Assembly (NCBI GenBank): GCA_035711805.1 | Contig: DASTBV010000155.1 | Coordinates: 62,001 to 126,000 of the forward strand | Direction: 5' to 3' | DNA from: Gp6-AA40 sp035711805 | GTDB lineage: Bacteria > Acidobacteriota > Vicinamibacteria > Vicinamibacterales > UBA2999 | Length of the DNA stretch: 64,000 nt | Shown here: positions 44,421 through 51,998 of the stretch, piece after piece | Position numbering within the stretch: the first letter of the stretch is position 1 | Layout: every line of letters begins with the position of its first letter | Notes under the pieces: model-generated | Database searches by the model: none | The model's input: only the letters and a program-made list of their open reading frames with translations | Told to the model about the DNA's origin: nothing | Made by a program: the position numbers and the translations under genes

Positions 44421-44799
44421 CGATGATCAGGATGAGCACCAGCAGCGCGATGATGATCAGCGTCGTCGAGATGACGATGCGCGACTGGCCGCCGGCCAGC
44501 GCACCCTCAACCTGCTGCGCCTGTGCCGCCACTCGCGCCAGATCCTCGCCCTGCAGGGTCGACACCGCGCCCGTCGCCCGGCGCAGATCGATGCCGGCCC
44601 GTTCGGCGACAGCTTTAACTTCGGAGCGACCCAGCACACGCAGCACGGCCTCCCGATCGGCCGCGGTCGTGTCTACGTGCTGCCGCACGGCGGCGTCGAG
44701 CGCCGATTGCGGTGCGGCATGAGTGGTTTGCGCCTGCAGCCGGGGCGCGGCGGCAGTCACCATCAGCAGAATTGCAACAAGTGAAACGAACAGTCGCAT
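44407..44799 (-). CDS. PA2779-like small membrane protein
   Basis: 130 residues. A signal peptide (LLMVTAAAPRLQAQ) is followed by a helical segment (REAVLRVLGRSEVKAVAERAG, then GIDLRRATGAVSTLQGEDLA) and a C-terminal membrane helix (SRIVISTTLIIIALLVLILI). This layout matches PA2779-family proteins, found next to PA2778-type cysteine peptidases. Function is unknown; it may anchor or regulate the peptidase. Its 3' end overlaps the peptidase start by 14 bp, indicating coupling. Confidence 0.8.
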   Translation of the reverse strand: MRLFVSLVAILLMVTAAAPRLQAQTTHAAPQSALDAAVRQHVDTTAADREAVLRVLGRSEVKAVAERAGIDLRRATGAVSTLQGEDLARVAAQAQQVEGALAGGQSRIVISTTLIIIALLVLILIIVAVD

Positions 44800-44853
44800 G
44801 CGTGCCCTCCTGAAATCGCATTGTAGCGGAGCCGCCGCCGTTGAGTCGCCAAT

Positions 44854-45312
44854 TTAACGCGGCTGCGGTGCAACGTCGAACGACCGCGCCTCCTCGTTGA
44901 CGGCCACTGTGAACAGACGGTCGAACCCCTCCTCGTACGCCGGTCGCTCGAGCCGTTTCCGCGCGGCGAAGATCGCGACCGCGGGAACGCGGTTCCGACC
45001 TTCGCGCGCCCGGTTGCGCCGAAGCGCGTCGGCCGCTTCCGTCGGGAAGAAATAGCCTGCAACCTCTGCGCCGTGGCGCCGCGCGATGGCGATGATCGCA
45101 GCGCGATCGGCGGCGGTGGGATTCGTGTTGTCGACCGCGACGGAACGGCCGGCGGCGAGCGCCGCGTCGATCAGCTCGTTCTGGCGGCGCTGCGGCTGCC
45201 GGTTGTGGCGCATGGCATCCTTGCTGACGTGCTCGTGTGTGCCGGCAAACCGCTCCAGATAGAACGTCGTCTTGCCGGACGCCGGTAAGCCGATCAGGAT
45301 CACGCATTCCAT
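44854..45312 (-). CDS. P-loop kinase/ATPase (polynucleotide-kinase-like)
   Basis: 152 residues. The Walker A motif GLPASGKTT is at 8-16. HVSKDAMRHN and VAVDNTNPTAADRAAIIAIA follow, the pattern of the AAA_33/PNK-3' kinase group that phosphorylates nucleic-acid 5' ends or small metabolites. Cytoplasmic. The substrate cannot be read. Its ATG (45312-45310) overlaps by two bases the start codon of the divergent methyltransferase gene. Confidence 0.85.
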   Translation of the reverse strand: MECVILIGLPASGKTTFYLERFAGTHEHVSKDAMRHNRQPQRRQNELIDAALAAGRSVAVDNTNPTAADRAAIIAIARRHGAEVAGYFFPTEAADALRRNRAREGRNRVPAVAIFAARKRLERPAYEEGFDRLFTVAVNEEARSFDVAPQPR

Positions 45313-46072
45313 GTGTATCTCAGCGCAGGACGAACGCTTTACCCGGTGGCTGGCGTCGCTCGAAACGCGTCATCTTGCCGACTTCCGGGTGGCCGAAGTC
45401 ACGCGCGCCCTCCGGGCATTGTCGTCCGCATATGTACAACGCCGTCAGAAACTTGCTGCCGGCGCGGCCCTCTCCTCTGCCGGCAAGCGGGCGGCATTCG
45501 CGCTGTTTTACGGTCCGCTTCACCTGCTGACCGTCGCGCACATCGTCCGCGCCGTCGGCGGCGGCAGTCCGGCCCCGACCCAGATTGTCGATCTTGGGTG
45601 CGGTACCGGAGTCGCGGCGGCCGCCTGGGCGCTCTGTGCGGGTACGGGTCCTTCGATCCTCGGCATCGATCGTCATCCGTGGGCAGTGGAAGAAAGCCGG
45701 CGCACCTATCGGGATCTGAACCTGCGCGGGCATGCGCGTGTCGGCGATCTGAAACGCCTTCCCGCGCTCGGCTCGTCCGGCGCAGTTATCGCGGCCTATA
45801 CCCTCAATGAGCTGGACGACCGTCAACGACACGGCGTGGAGATGCATCTGCTCGAGGCGGCGACTCGCGGGACGCGGCTGCTCATCGTGGAGCCGATTGC
45901 ACGGGCGGTCACGCCGTGGTGGGACGAGACCGCCGCGCGCATCAAAGGCCTTGGGGGTCGGGAGGACGACTGGCGCTTTCCTGTTGACCTGCCGCCGCTG
46001 TTGCGCCTGCTCGACAAGTCGGCTGGACTCAACCATCAGGAACTGACAGCGCGAAGCCTCTATGTGGGGTGA
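45311..46072 (+). CDS. class I SAM-dependent methyltransferase
   Basis: 253 residues. Motif I, IVDLGCGTGVAAAAWA, lies after a ~90-residue helical N-terminal part (FRVAEVTRALRALSSAYVQR, then FALFYGPLHLLTVAHIVRAV). Motif II ILGIDRHPWAVEE and a later IAAYTLNELDD follow. The N-terminal helices recall the Rsm22-like group of ribosome-associated methyltransferases, but I am not sure of that. The ATG is chosen at 45311; it shares bases with the divergent kinase start. The TGA stop is the first part of a hairpin repeat. Confidence 0.8.
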   Translation: MCISAQDERFTRWLASLETRHLADFRVAEVTRALRALSSAYVQRRQKLAAGAALSSAGKRAAFALFYGPLHLLTVAHIVRAVGGGSPAPTQIVDLGCGTGVAAAAWALCAGTGPSILGIDRHPWAVEESRRTYRDLNLRGHARVGDLKRLPALGSSGAVIAAYTLNELDDRQRHGVEMHLLEAATRGTRLLIVEPIARAVTPWWDETAARIKGLGGREDDWRFPVDLPPLLRLLDKSAGLNHQELTARSLYVG

Positions 46073-46098
46073 AAGGCCGGCCTGAAGGTCGGCCTTTC
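46071..46098. repeat. hairpin derived from the GGCCGACC repeat family
   Basis: GAAAGGCCGGCC (46071-46082), TGAA loop, GGTCGGCCTTTC (46087-46098). These are the two ends of the elements at 19760 and 34350 joined without a centre. It lies between convergent genes and may also stop transcription. Confidence 0.7.
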
Positions 46099-46109
46099 AG
46101 GAGATCCGT

Positions 46110-46670
46110 CTATTTCATTCGGCCGCTGATCTGTTCAGCCCTTTCGAGATGCTTGGTTACGGTCGGCAGGGTCTTGGTGGCCCACTGATTCACGGCGTTG
46201 TCCAGCCGTGAGTCGTCCGAGACACGGCCGCTCGTCCCGGTCGTCGTTGGTGTCCGGTTGGCGCGCGTCTCGACCATGCTCTTCACCTCGCGGTGACCGT
46301 CGACCATCGCTTTCATGTACTCACGATCGAACTCGGCACCGCTCAGTTTGCTGAGACGGTCGTGGAGAGCCTGATGCTTCGCATCGAGCTGTGCCGGCTC
46401 TTCCACGCCCTGACCCTTCACGGCCTCCTTCAGCGTGTTCAAGCCATTCGTGTGCTCTTTCACCATCATCTGCGCGAATGCCTTGACGTCGGCGCTCTGC
46501 GCTTTCTGACCCGCCAGCTCACCAAGCTTGACCTCGGCCTTGTTGGCGAGCATCGCCTGTTTCGCGAAGCTTTCCGCGCTGACGGCGTCGCCGGCCGGCG
46601 CCTGCCCGCTTGGCCCCGCTGCCAGCACCGCGACGCACGCGGCGGTCGCACCCCATACACACAATCTCAT
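46110..46670 (-). CDS. DUF4142 ferritin-like periplasmic protein
   Basis: 186 residues. A signal peptide (VWGATAACVAVLAAGPSGQA) is followed by a four-helix DUF4142 domain: AESFAKQAMLANKAEVKLGE, VKAFAQMMVKEHTNGLNTLK, LSGAEFDREYMKAMVDGHRE and LPTVTKHLERAEQISGRMK. DUF4142 proteins are structurally ferritin-like; no enzymatic role is established. The ATG at 46670 follows a strong GGGAGGTGA ribosome site. Convergent with the methyltransferase gene. Confidence 0.92.
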   Translation of the reverse strand: MRLCVWGATAACVAVLAAGPSGQAPAGDAVSAESFAKQAMLANKAEVKLGELAGQKAQSADVKAFAQMMVKEHTNGLNTLKEAVKGQGVEEPAQLDAKHQALHDRLSKLSGAEFDREYMKAMVDGHREVKSMVETRANRTPTTTGTSGRVSDDSRLDNAVNQWATKTLPTVTKHLERAEQISGRMK

Positions 46671-46743
46671 CGTCACCTCCCGGAACACATGCGGAGTCCA
46701 GGTGCAAGTGAGGTGACGTGACGACGAATCGGGATGGCGGGAA

Positions 46744-47397
46744 TCAGGCGTGAATGGCAGCGACAGCGCGGGCGTATTCGTCGGCGACACCCGGAATCGT
46801 CGAGGCCACGAAGCCGAGATCGCGAAGCAGCCCGTCCCGCAGCGAGTAGATCCAGCTGTGGACCGACAGTTCCTGGCCCCGGGTCCACGCATCGCGGACA
46901 ACCGTGGTCTGGCAGACGTTGCGTGCCTGCTCGATGACGTTGAGCTCGCAGAGGCGATCCATCGCGCGTTCGTCCGGAGTCTCCCGGCCGATGAGGTCGC
47001 CGTGCCGGTCGTGCACGTCCTGGACGTGGCGCAGCCAGTTATCGATCAATCCGAGCGAGTCGCGACGGTAGGCGGCCTGAATCCCGCCGCACCCGTAATG
47101 GCCGCAGACGATCACGTGACGCACGCGCAGCACGTCGATCGCGAACTGCAGCACGGACAGGCAGTTCAGATCGGTGTGCACGACGACATTCGCCACGTTG
47201 CGGTGGACGAACAGCTCGCCGGGTGCGAGGCCGACGATCTCGTTGGCGGGCACACGGCTGTCCGAACAGCCGATCCACAGATACCGGGGCGTCTGTTGCT
47301 GGGACAGCTTGAGGAAGAACTCGGGCTCGCGCGACGTGATGTCGCGTGCCCAGGCGCGGTTCTGCGCAAAGAGCTCGTGAAGCGGTTGTGTGCTCAC
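46744..47397 (-). CDS. can: beta-class carbonic anhydrase
   Basis: Interconverts CO2 and bicarbonate; zinc enzyme, cytoplasmic, 217 residues. The zinc ligands and dyad are visible: C44-x-D46-x-R48 (WIGCSDSRVP) and H100/C103 (CGHYGCGG). NVANVVVHTDLNCLSVLQFA and the C-terminal VHSWIYSLRDGLLRDLG fit the Can/YadF subgroup. Its start overlaps the stop of the upstream DinB-like gene (ATGA). Confidence 0.96.
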   Translation of the reverse strand: MSTQPLHELFAQNRAWARDITSREPEFFLKLSQQQTPRYLWIGCSDSRVPANEIVGLAPGELFVHRNVANVVVHTDLNCLSVLQFAIDVLRVRHVIVCGHYGCGGIQAAYRRDSLGLIDNWLRHVQDVHDRHGDLIGRETPDERAMDRLCELNVIEQARNVCQTTVVRDAWTRGQELSVHSWIYSLRDGLLRDLGFVASTIPGVADEYARAVAAIHA

Positions 47398-47852
47398 GGT
47401 TTCAACAGGCTGCGGAGTTGTTCGAGATGGTGGCGAAGGTGCCTGACGTAGTCTTCCATCAGAAAGCCCAGAGTCACTACATTGCCGTCAGGACCCTGGC
47501 CGGAGCTGGAAAGCGCTTCCACAGGCGTCGTCGCGATGACGTGGGCCAGGTGCCGGTTATACGCCGACCAGAGCGCGACGATGTCCCGGAATGGAACCTG
47601 CGCGTAGCGCTGCCGCCCGACCCAGTCGTCCTGGTTGTATCCCTGAAAAACCACTGGGGACGCGTCCCGCCCGATGACGAAGCGCCGGTGGTTGTTGCAG
47701 GCGGAGTCGACGAGGTGGCCGAGAACTTCCCGGGCACACCAGCCGCCCTCCCGAGGCCGCTCCGATGTCCTCGTTTCGTCCGCACGCTGAAACAATTCGA
47801 GGCCGTCTCGTATGGCGGCGTGCAGATCGGCGGCGATGGCTGCGGGCGTCAT
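47394..47852 (-). CDS. DinB-family protein
   Basis: 152 residues forming the DinB/YfiT four-helix fold: REGGWCAREVLGHLVDSACN with the conserved His, FQGYNQDDWVGRQRYAQ, IVALWSAYNRHLAHVIA and MEDYVRHLRHHLEQLRSL with His ligands for a divalent metal. The family includes metal-dependent hydrolases and thiol transferases; the substrate here is unknown. It overlaps the carbonic anhydrase start by 4 bp, so the pair is co-transcribed. Confidence 0.88.
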   Translation of the reverse strand: MTPAAIAADLHAAIRDGLELFQRADETRTSERPREGGWCAREVLGHLVDSACNNHRRFVIGRDASPVVFQGYNQDDWVGRQRYAQVPFRDIVALWSAYNRHLAHVIATTPVEALSSSGQGPDGNVVTLGFLMEDYVRHLRHHLEQLRSLLKP

Positions 47853-47993
47853 GGCGGTAGAAACAGGCCGGAAACTTGCGTTCGAGCCGTCACATGATAC
47901 AAATTGCCGGTATTCGGTAGTTCTTTTGTAGTATCTGATCGTTTCGGGTCTGCCCGCGGGGGGCCTCAGGTTGCGCTTCGGAAAGGAGCCACG

Positions 47994-48449
47994 ATGCGGA
48001 TTGTGTCCAGTTCAATAGTTTTGGCGGCGTTTGTTCTCGCCAGTGCCAGCACCGTCGTCATCGCGCAGGGCGGCAAGCCGGTGACGGTCGAGCAGCACGC
48101 CGCCACGATGAAGATCGTTCAACAGAACATGGGGGCGGCGAACAAGGCGCTGAAGGGCGGCGATGCAGCAGCCGCGGCGCCGGCCGCCGAGGCGCTTGTC
48201 GCGGCGTTCACGACGATCGAAATGTTTTATACCCAGCGGAACAAGCCCGATGCCATCAAACTGGCGCAGACCGCAAAGACCGGCGCCCAGGACGTTGTCG
48301 CGGCGCTCAAGGCCGGCGACACGATGAAGGCGCAGATGTCGCTCGGAAACACCCAGGGCACCTGCAAGCAGTGCCACGGGATGTATCGCGAAGGCGACGC
48401 ACAGACCGGCTACAAGTTCAACGCCGCGTCCGGCATCACCCCTCCGTAA
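47994..48449 (+). CDS. cytochrome c'-like monohaem protein
   Basis: 151 residues. A signal peptide (VLAAFVLASASTVVIAQ) is followed by a four-helix bundle pattern (VEQHAATMKIVQQNMGAANK, LVAAFTTIEMFYTQRNKP, AGAQDVVAALKAGD-like) and a haem site near the C-terminus, CKQCHGMYRE (CxxCH). That is the arrangement of cytochrome c'/c556 proteins, periplasmic electron carriers or gas-binding proteins. The ATG at 47994 has an AAAGGAG ribosome site. A weak promoter (TTGCCG at 47904, TAGTAT at 47929) may precede it. Confidence 0.88.
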   Translation: MRIVSSSIVLAAFVLASASTVVIAQGGKPVTVEQHAATMKIVQQNMGAANKALKGGDAAAAAPAAEALVAAFTTIEMFYTQRNKPDAIKLAQTAKTGAQDVVAALKAGDTMKAQMSLGNTQGTCKQCHGMYREGDAQTGYKFNAASGITPP

Positions 48450-48463
48450 GCGTTCACCCGGGT

Positions 48464-48495
48464 CACCGGTGGCGGATGTACGTCCGCTACCGGTG
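48464..48495. repeat. hairpin at the start of the metallophosphoesterase gene
   Basis: CACCGGTGGCGGA (48464-48476) and TCCGCTACCGGTG (48483-48495) pair over a TGTACG loop, with one mismatch. The GTG proposed as start (48469) lies in the left arm. It resembles the GGCGGAC-type dispersed palindromes. Confidence 0.6.
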
Positions 48496-49920
48496 CTCCA
48501 TTCTTGCCGTCCGGACGAGTGGGCCGTGCCGGAGTTTCACGCCGAACCGTATCTCCACCTTGCCAGCCTCTCCGACACCTCCGCGCTGATCGCCTGGGGC
48601 GCGTTCTATTTCAAGACGCGTTCGAACGGCGAGTGGAAGCTCGTCGACGATCACGATCTCCGCTACGTTCATCCGCCACGGCGCGACAGCATCGGCGCGC
48701 GCTCGGCGCCGTACGGCCCGGCCCAGGTCAATGTCTACGCGCTCGACGGAACGCTTGCCGCAACCGCGAGCACCGACACCACGAACTTCTGCTGGATCAC
48801 CGGTCTTCAACCTGACACCCGTTACCGATACGAAGTCATCGTCAAAGGCGAGCGCTGGGGACACGAGGAACGGTGGGACTGGTCGCACACCGACGTCGAA
48901 GGCCTGGTGCAGCGCGGCGGACGTTACGTCAACGAATTCCGCACCTTTCCCGATTCGAAACAGCCGCTCGACGCGCCAGTGACGTTCATCGTGCTCGGCG
49001 ACTACGGCACCGGCATCCGGCGATCGACGCCGAAGCGGCGTCAGCGCGAAATCGCGCTTGCCATGCAGGCCGTGTTCGACCGGCACGACGTTCGCTTCAT
49101 CATCACCGCGGGCGACAACATCTACGCCGGGACGCGCATCCTCGGGCTGCCGCTCGGGACGAGCACGGGCGACGAGGACGACGACTGGTTCTTCACGTTC
49201 TTCCAGCCCTACCGCTACCTCGTGAACCGGGTTCCCGTCTATCCCTGCATCGGCAACCACGATACGGCGGAAACAGAAGATCGCGATGACCGCGAGCAGG
49301 TGCTCGACAACCTCTACCTGCGCGAGCGGTTCGCGGCTGATGCACAGTCGGGCCGGGCCTCGCTCGATCCGGGACTCTTCTACCGGTTCCACTATGGGCG
49401 CGACCTCGAGTTCCTGTGCCTGGACACGTCCAAGGAGCACTTCTTCCGCGGCAAGCGTCTCTTCGAATATCCGAAACATCGCGAGTGGCTCGAACGGGCG
49501 ATGGCATCCGACGAAAGAACGCGTTGGCGCATCGCGTTCTGCCATCACCCGCCTTATTGCGCCGGGCCGAAACACGGAAATACCGACCGCATGGATCAGT
49601 TGATTCCCCTGTTTGCCAGCGGCGGTGTGCGGGCGGTCTTCAGCGGGCACGAGCACAATTTCCAGCACTCCTCTCACGGCGGCATCGACTACTTCGTGAC
49701 GGGCGCCGGAAGCAAAGTCCGCAAAGGCTCACCAGACAAGTTCGAGGAAGCGCATACGCGAAGCTGGTCGGACCATGCGCATTTCCTTCTCGTCACCGTC
49801 GACTACTCCATGCTGCGTGTCGATCCGATCGGCGAGCTCATCGACGGCAACATCCAGCCGCTGCCACGATTCGATCGCCATGGCTTGCCGGTCACGGATG
49901 GAATCGTCGTCGAACGATGA
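48469..49920 (+). CDS. metallophosphoesterase (purple-acid-phosphatase-like)
   Basis: Up to 483 residues. An N-terminal fibronectin III-like part (LASLSDTSALIAWGAFYFKT, TNFCWITGLQPDTRYRYEVI) precedes the calcineurin-like domain with all metal motifs: VLGDYGTG, ITAGDNIYAG, CIGNHDTAE, AFCHHPPY and SGHEHNFQHS. No signal peptide is seen in either start version. The start is uncertain: GTG 48469 lies inside a hairpin repeat, and GTG 48526 (VPEFHAEPYL) is a plausible alternative. It probably hydrolyses phosphate esters using two metals. Confidence 0.85.
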   Translation: MADVRPLPVLHSCRPDEWAVPEFHAEPYLHLASLSDTSALIAWGAFYFKTRSNGEWKLVDDHDLRYVHPPRRDSIGARSAPYGPAQVNVYALDGTLAATASTDTTNFCWITGLQPDTRYRYEVIVKGERWGHEERWDWSHTDVEGLVQRGGRYVNEFRTFPDSKQPLDAPVTFIVLGDYGTGIRRSTPKRRQREIALAMQAVFDRHDVRFIITAGDNIYAGTRILGLPLGTSTGDEDDDWFFTFFQPYRYLVNRVPVYPCIGNHDTAETEDRDDREQVLDNLYLRERFAADAQSGRASLDPGLFYRFHYGRDLEFLCLDTSKEHFFRGKRLFEYPKHREWLERAMASDERTRWRIAFCHHPPYCAGPKHGNTDRMDQLIPLFASGGVRAVFSGHEHNFQHSSHGGIDYFVTGAGSKVRKGSPDKFEEAHTRSWSDHAHFLLVTVDYSMLRVDPIGELIDGNIQPLPRFDRHGLPVTDGIVVER

Positions 49921-49977
49921 GTGCTATCCGCTTCGGCACCCTCGTTGCAACGTCCCGGGCGGGGGAGTACGTGCGAT

Positions 49978-50541
49978 ATGGCAGAAGTTCTGGTGTCATT
50001 CGACCAACCGGTTCGTGACGAGCTTGGCGAGTACCACGCGCGCGCCATCGGGAGGCCGGCGGACGATGGCATGTGGGAAGGGTGGATCGAGTTCACGCCG
50101 ATCGACGGCAGCACCGAAGTGCTCGTTACAGGCACTGAATCGCGCCAGCCGGAACGCGAACACCTTGTGTATTGGGCGACCGGACTGACGCCGATCTTCC
50201 TCGAAGGCGCCCTCGAGCGGGCTCGCCGTCCGGTGACGGTTCGCGTGCGGCCGGTGGAGATTCCGAACTCGACGGAGCCAAAGCCCCGCGACCCGGTGCT
50301 CCCGCGCGTCATGCCGCCGGGACCGGAGCCTGTATTGGATCCGTTCGAGGTGGGTGGAAAAAACCTCGATATCCTGCGCCAGGAGCTCGGCGCGCTGAAC
50401 CGCCCACGCCTCCTGAACATCATCGCCGCCTACGATCTGAACCCCGCCGGGGAGGACGTGTCCTGGATGTCGGATCGGCAGCTCATCCAGTTCATCGTCA
50501 CCGCCGTCGAGGCACAAATCACGCTTCGCAGCCGCATCTGA
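49978..50541 (+). CDS. protein of unknown function
   Basis: 187 residues, no signal peptide or membrane segment. The N-terminal half is a beta-rich module (MAEVLVSFDQPVRDELGEYH, WEGWIEFTPIDGSTEVLVTG, REHLVYWATGLTPIFLEGAL). A Pro-rich linker follows (RDPVLPRVMPPGPEPVLDPF), then a helical C-terminal domain (NLDILRQELGALNRPRLLNI, SDRQLIQFIVTAVEAQITLR). I do not recognise the family. It starts 57 bp after the metallophosphoesterase stop; the next gene has its own promoter. Confidence 0.75.
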   Translation: MAEVLVSFDQPVRDELGEYHARAIGRPADDGMWEGWIEFTPIDGSTEVLVTGTESRQPEREHLVYWATGLTPIFLEGALERARRPVTVRVRPVEIPNSTEPKPRDPVLPRVMPPGPEPVLDPFEVGGKNLDILRQELGALNRPRLLNIIAAYDLNPAGEDVSWMSDRQLIQFIVTAVEAQITLRSRI

Positions 50542-50552
50542 AGCGCGGCGGG

Positions 50553-50558
50553 TATAAT
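50553..50558 (+). promoter_or_regulatory. -10 box for the O-demethylase gene
   Basis: GG-TATAAT (50553-50558). Transcription would start near 50565, exactly at the 5' arm of the long hairpin described next. The -35 is poor. Confidence 0.55.
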
Positions 50559-50563
50559 TCGCG

Positions 50564-50609
50564 CCTCTGCCATGGGTCCGCCTGAAGCGGACGCTACCGA
50601 TGGCAGAGG
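50564..50609 (+). promoter_or_regulatory. 5' UTR hairpin sequestering the ribosome site
   Basis: CCTCTGCCAT (50564-50573) pairs perfectly with ATGGCAGAGG (50600-50609). An inner GTCCGC (50576-50581)/GCGGAC (50587-50592) stem is stacked inside. The GAGG at 50606-50609, nine bases before the ATG at 50619, is the ribosome site and is buried in the outer stem. Confidence 0.65.
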
Positions 50610-50618
50610 TCCGCCACT

Positions 50619-51998
50619 ATGAGCCCCCAGAATCTCGAACAACTGCTCCGGACCGTCAAGAGTCCGGTCGACATGCTCCGCAACTCGCAGATCGGCCCGT
50701 ATGCGTTTCCGGTCGTGCGCCACGAGTTCACCAACTGGCGCGACGAGCAGCGCTCGTGGCGTCATACGTGCGCGCTGTTCGACCAGTCGCACCACATGAC
50801 CGACCTGTATGTTGAGGGCCCGGACGCGCTTCAGCTGCTCTCTTCGCTGGCCGTCAACAGCTTCAAGGGTTTCAAGGTCAATCAGGCCAAGCAGCTCATC
50901 GCCTGCAACGACGATGGATATGTAATTGGCGACGCCATCTTGTTTTATCTCGACGAGAACCGTTTCAGCCTCGTCGGCAGGCCGCCGGTGGCCAATTGGG
51001 TCGAGTACCACGTGCAGACCGGCCGCCTCAACGTAAAAGCTGAGCGCGACGAGCGTTCAGCGGTGAATCAGGGGCGGCGCAGGACGTTCCGTTTTCAGGT
51101 CCAGGGGCCGAACGCCGCAAAAGTGATGGAGGCGGTAACGGGTCAGCCGACGCCGGATATCCGCTTCTTCCACATGGGCGTCTTCACCATCGCCGGCCGC
51201 CAGGTGCGCGCTCTGCGGCATGGGATGGTCGGTCAGCCCGGATGGGAACTGTTCGGGCCGTGGGATGACGGCGATGCGGTACGCGACGCCATCGTTGCGG
51301 CGGGCCAGCCACACGGGATCCGTCAGGTCGGCGCGCGAACCTACCCGACGAGCTGTCTCGAGTCGGGCTGGATTCCCTCTCCGCTGCCGGCCGTCTACAC
51401 CGGCGAATCGATGAGGCCGTATCGAGAGTGGCTGAAGCCGAATAGCTATGAGGCCATGGCGTCGCTCGGCGGAAGCTTCCGTTCCGACAACATCTCCGAC
51501 TACTACCTGACGCCCTGGGACCTCGGCTACGGCCCGTTCGTCCGGTTCGACCACGACTTCGTCGGCCGCGCGGCGCTCGAACAGATGGCGGCTCGCCCGT
51601 CACGCACGAAGGTGACGCTCGTCTGGAACGGCGCTGACGTCGAGCACGCGCTGGGGACGCTTTTCGCCGATGGCAGCAACGCGAAGTTCATCGACCTGCC
51701 GCTTTCGAACTACGCCACGCTGCCCTACGATGCGGTGCTGAGCGGCGGCCGCATGGTTGGCCTCTCCACCTACACGGGCTACAACTTCAACGAGCGCGCG
51801 ATGCTGTCGCTCGGCATCGTGGACAACGAGCTGAGCGAGCCGGGAACGGAAGTGACCGTCGTGTGGGGAGAGGAAAACGGCGGGACCACGAAACCGACCG
51901 TCGAGCGGCATGCGCAGATAGAGATCCGCGTCACTGTGCAGCCTGTGCCTATTTCTGAAGTTGCCAGGGTCGCATATCGCCCCAAGGCGTTGGCATGA
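50619..51998 (+). CDS. GcvT-family O-demethylase, LigM/DesA-like
   Basis: 459 residues, matching the tetrahydrofolate-dependent aromatic O-demethylases (vanillate LigM, syringate DesA) rather than ~370-residue glycine-cleavage T proteins. Visible segments are FDQSHHMTDLYVEGPDALQL, SFKGFKVNQAKQLIACNDDG, YVIGDAILFYLDENRF, FRFQVQGPNAAKVMEAVTG, LRHGMVGQPGWELFGPW and YLTPWDLGYGPFVRFDHDF. The likely role is transfer of a methyl group from a methoxy-aromatic or sulphonio compound to tetrahydrofolate; substrate unproven. Its stop overlaps the bicupin start (ATGA). The leader hairpin may control translation. Confidence 0.87.
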   Translation: MSPQNLEQLLRTVKSPVDMLRNSQIGPYAFPVVRHEFTNWRDEQRSWRHTCALFDQSHHMTDLYVEGPDALQLLSSLAVNSFKGFKVNQAKQLIACNDDGYVIGDAILFYLDENRFSLVGRPPVANWVEYHVQTGRLNVKAERDERSAVNQGRRRTFRFQVQGPNAAKVMEAVTGQPTPDIRFFHMGVFTIAGRQVRALRHGMVGQPGWELFGPWDDGDAVRDAIVAAGQPHGIRQVGARTYPTSCLESGWIPSPLPAVYTGESMRPYREWLKPNSYEAMASLGGSFRSDNISDYYLTPWDLGYGPFVRFDHDFVGRAALEQMAARPSRTKVTLVWNGADVEHALGTLFADGSNAKFIDLPLSNYATLPYDAVLSGGRMVGLSTYTGYNFNERAMLSLGIVDNELSEPGTEVTVVWGEENGGTTKPTVERHAQIEIRVTVQPVPISEVARVAYRPKALA

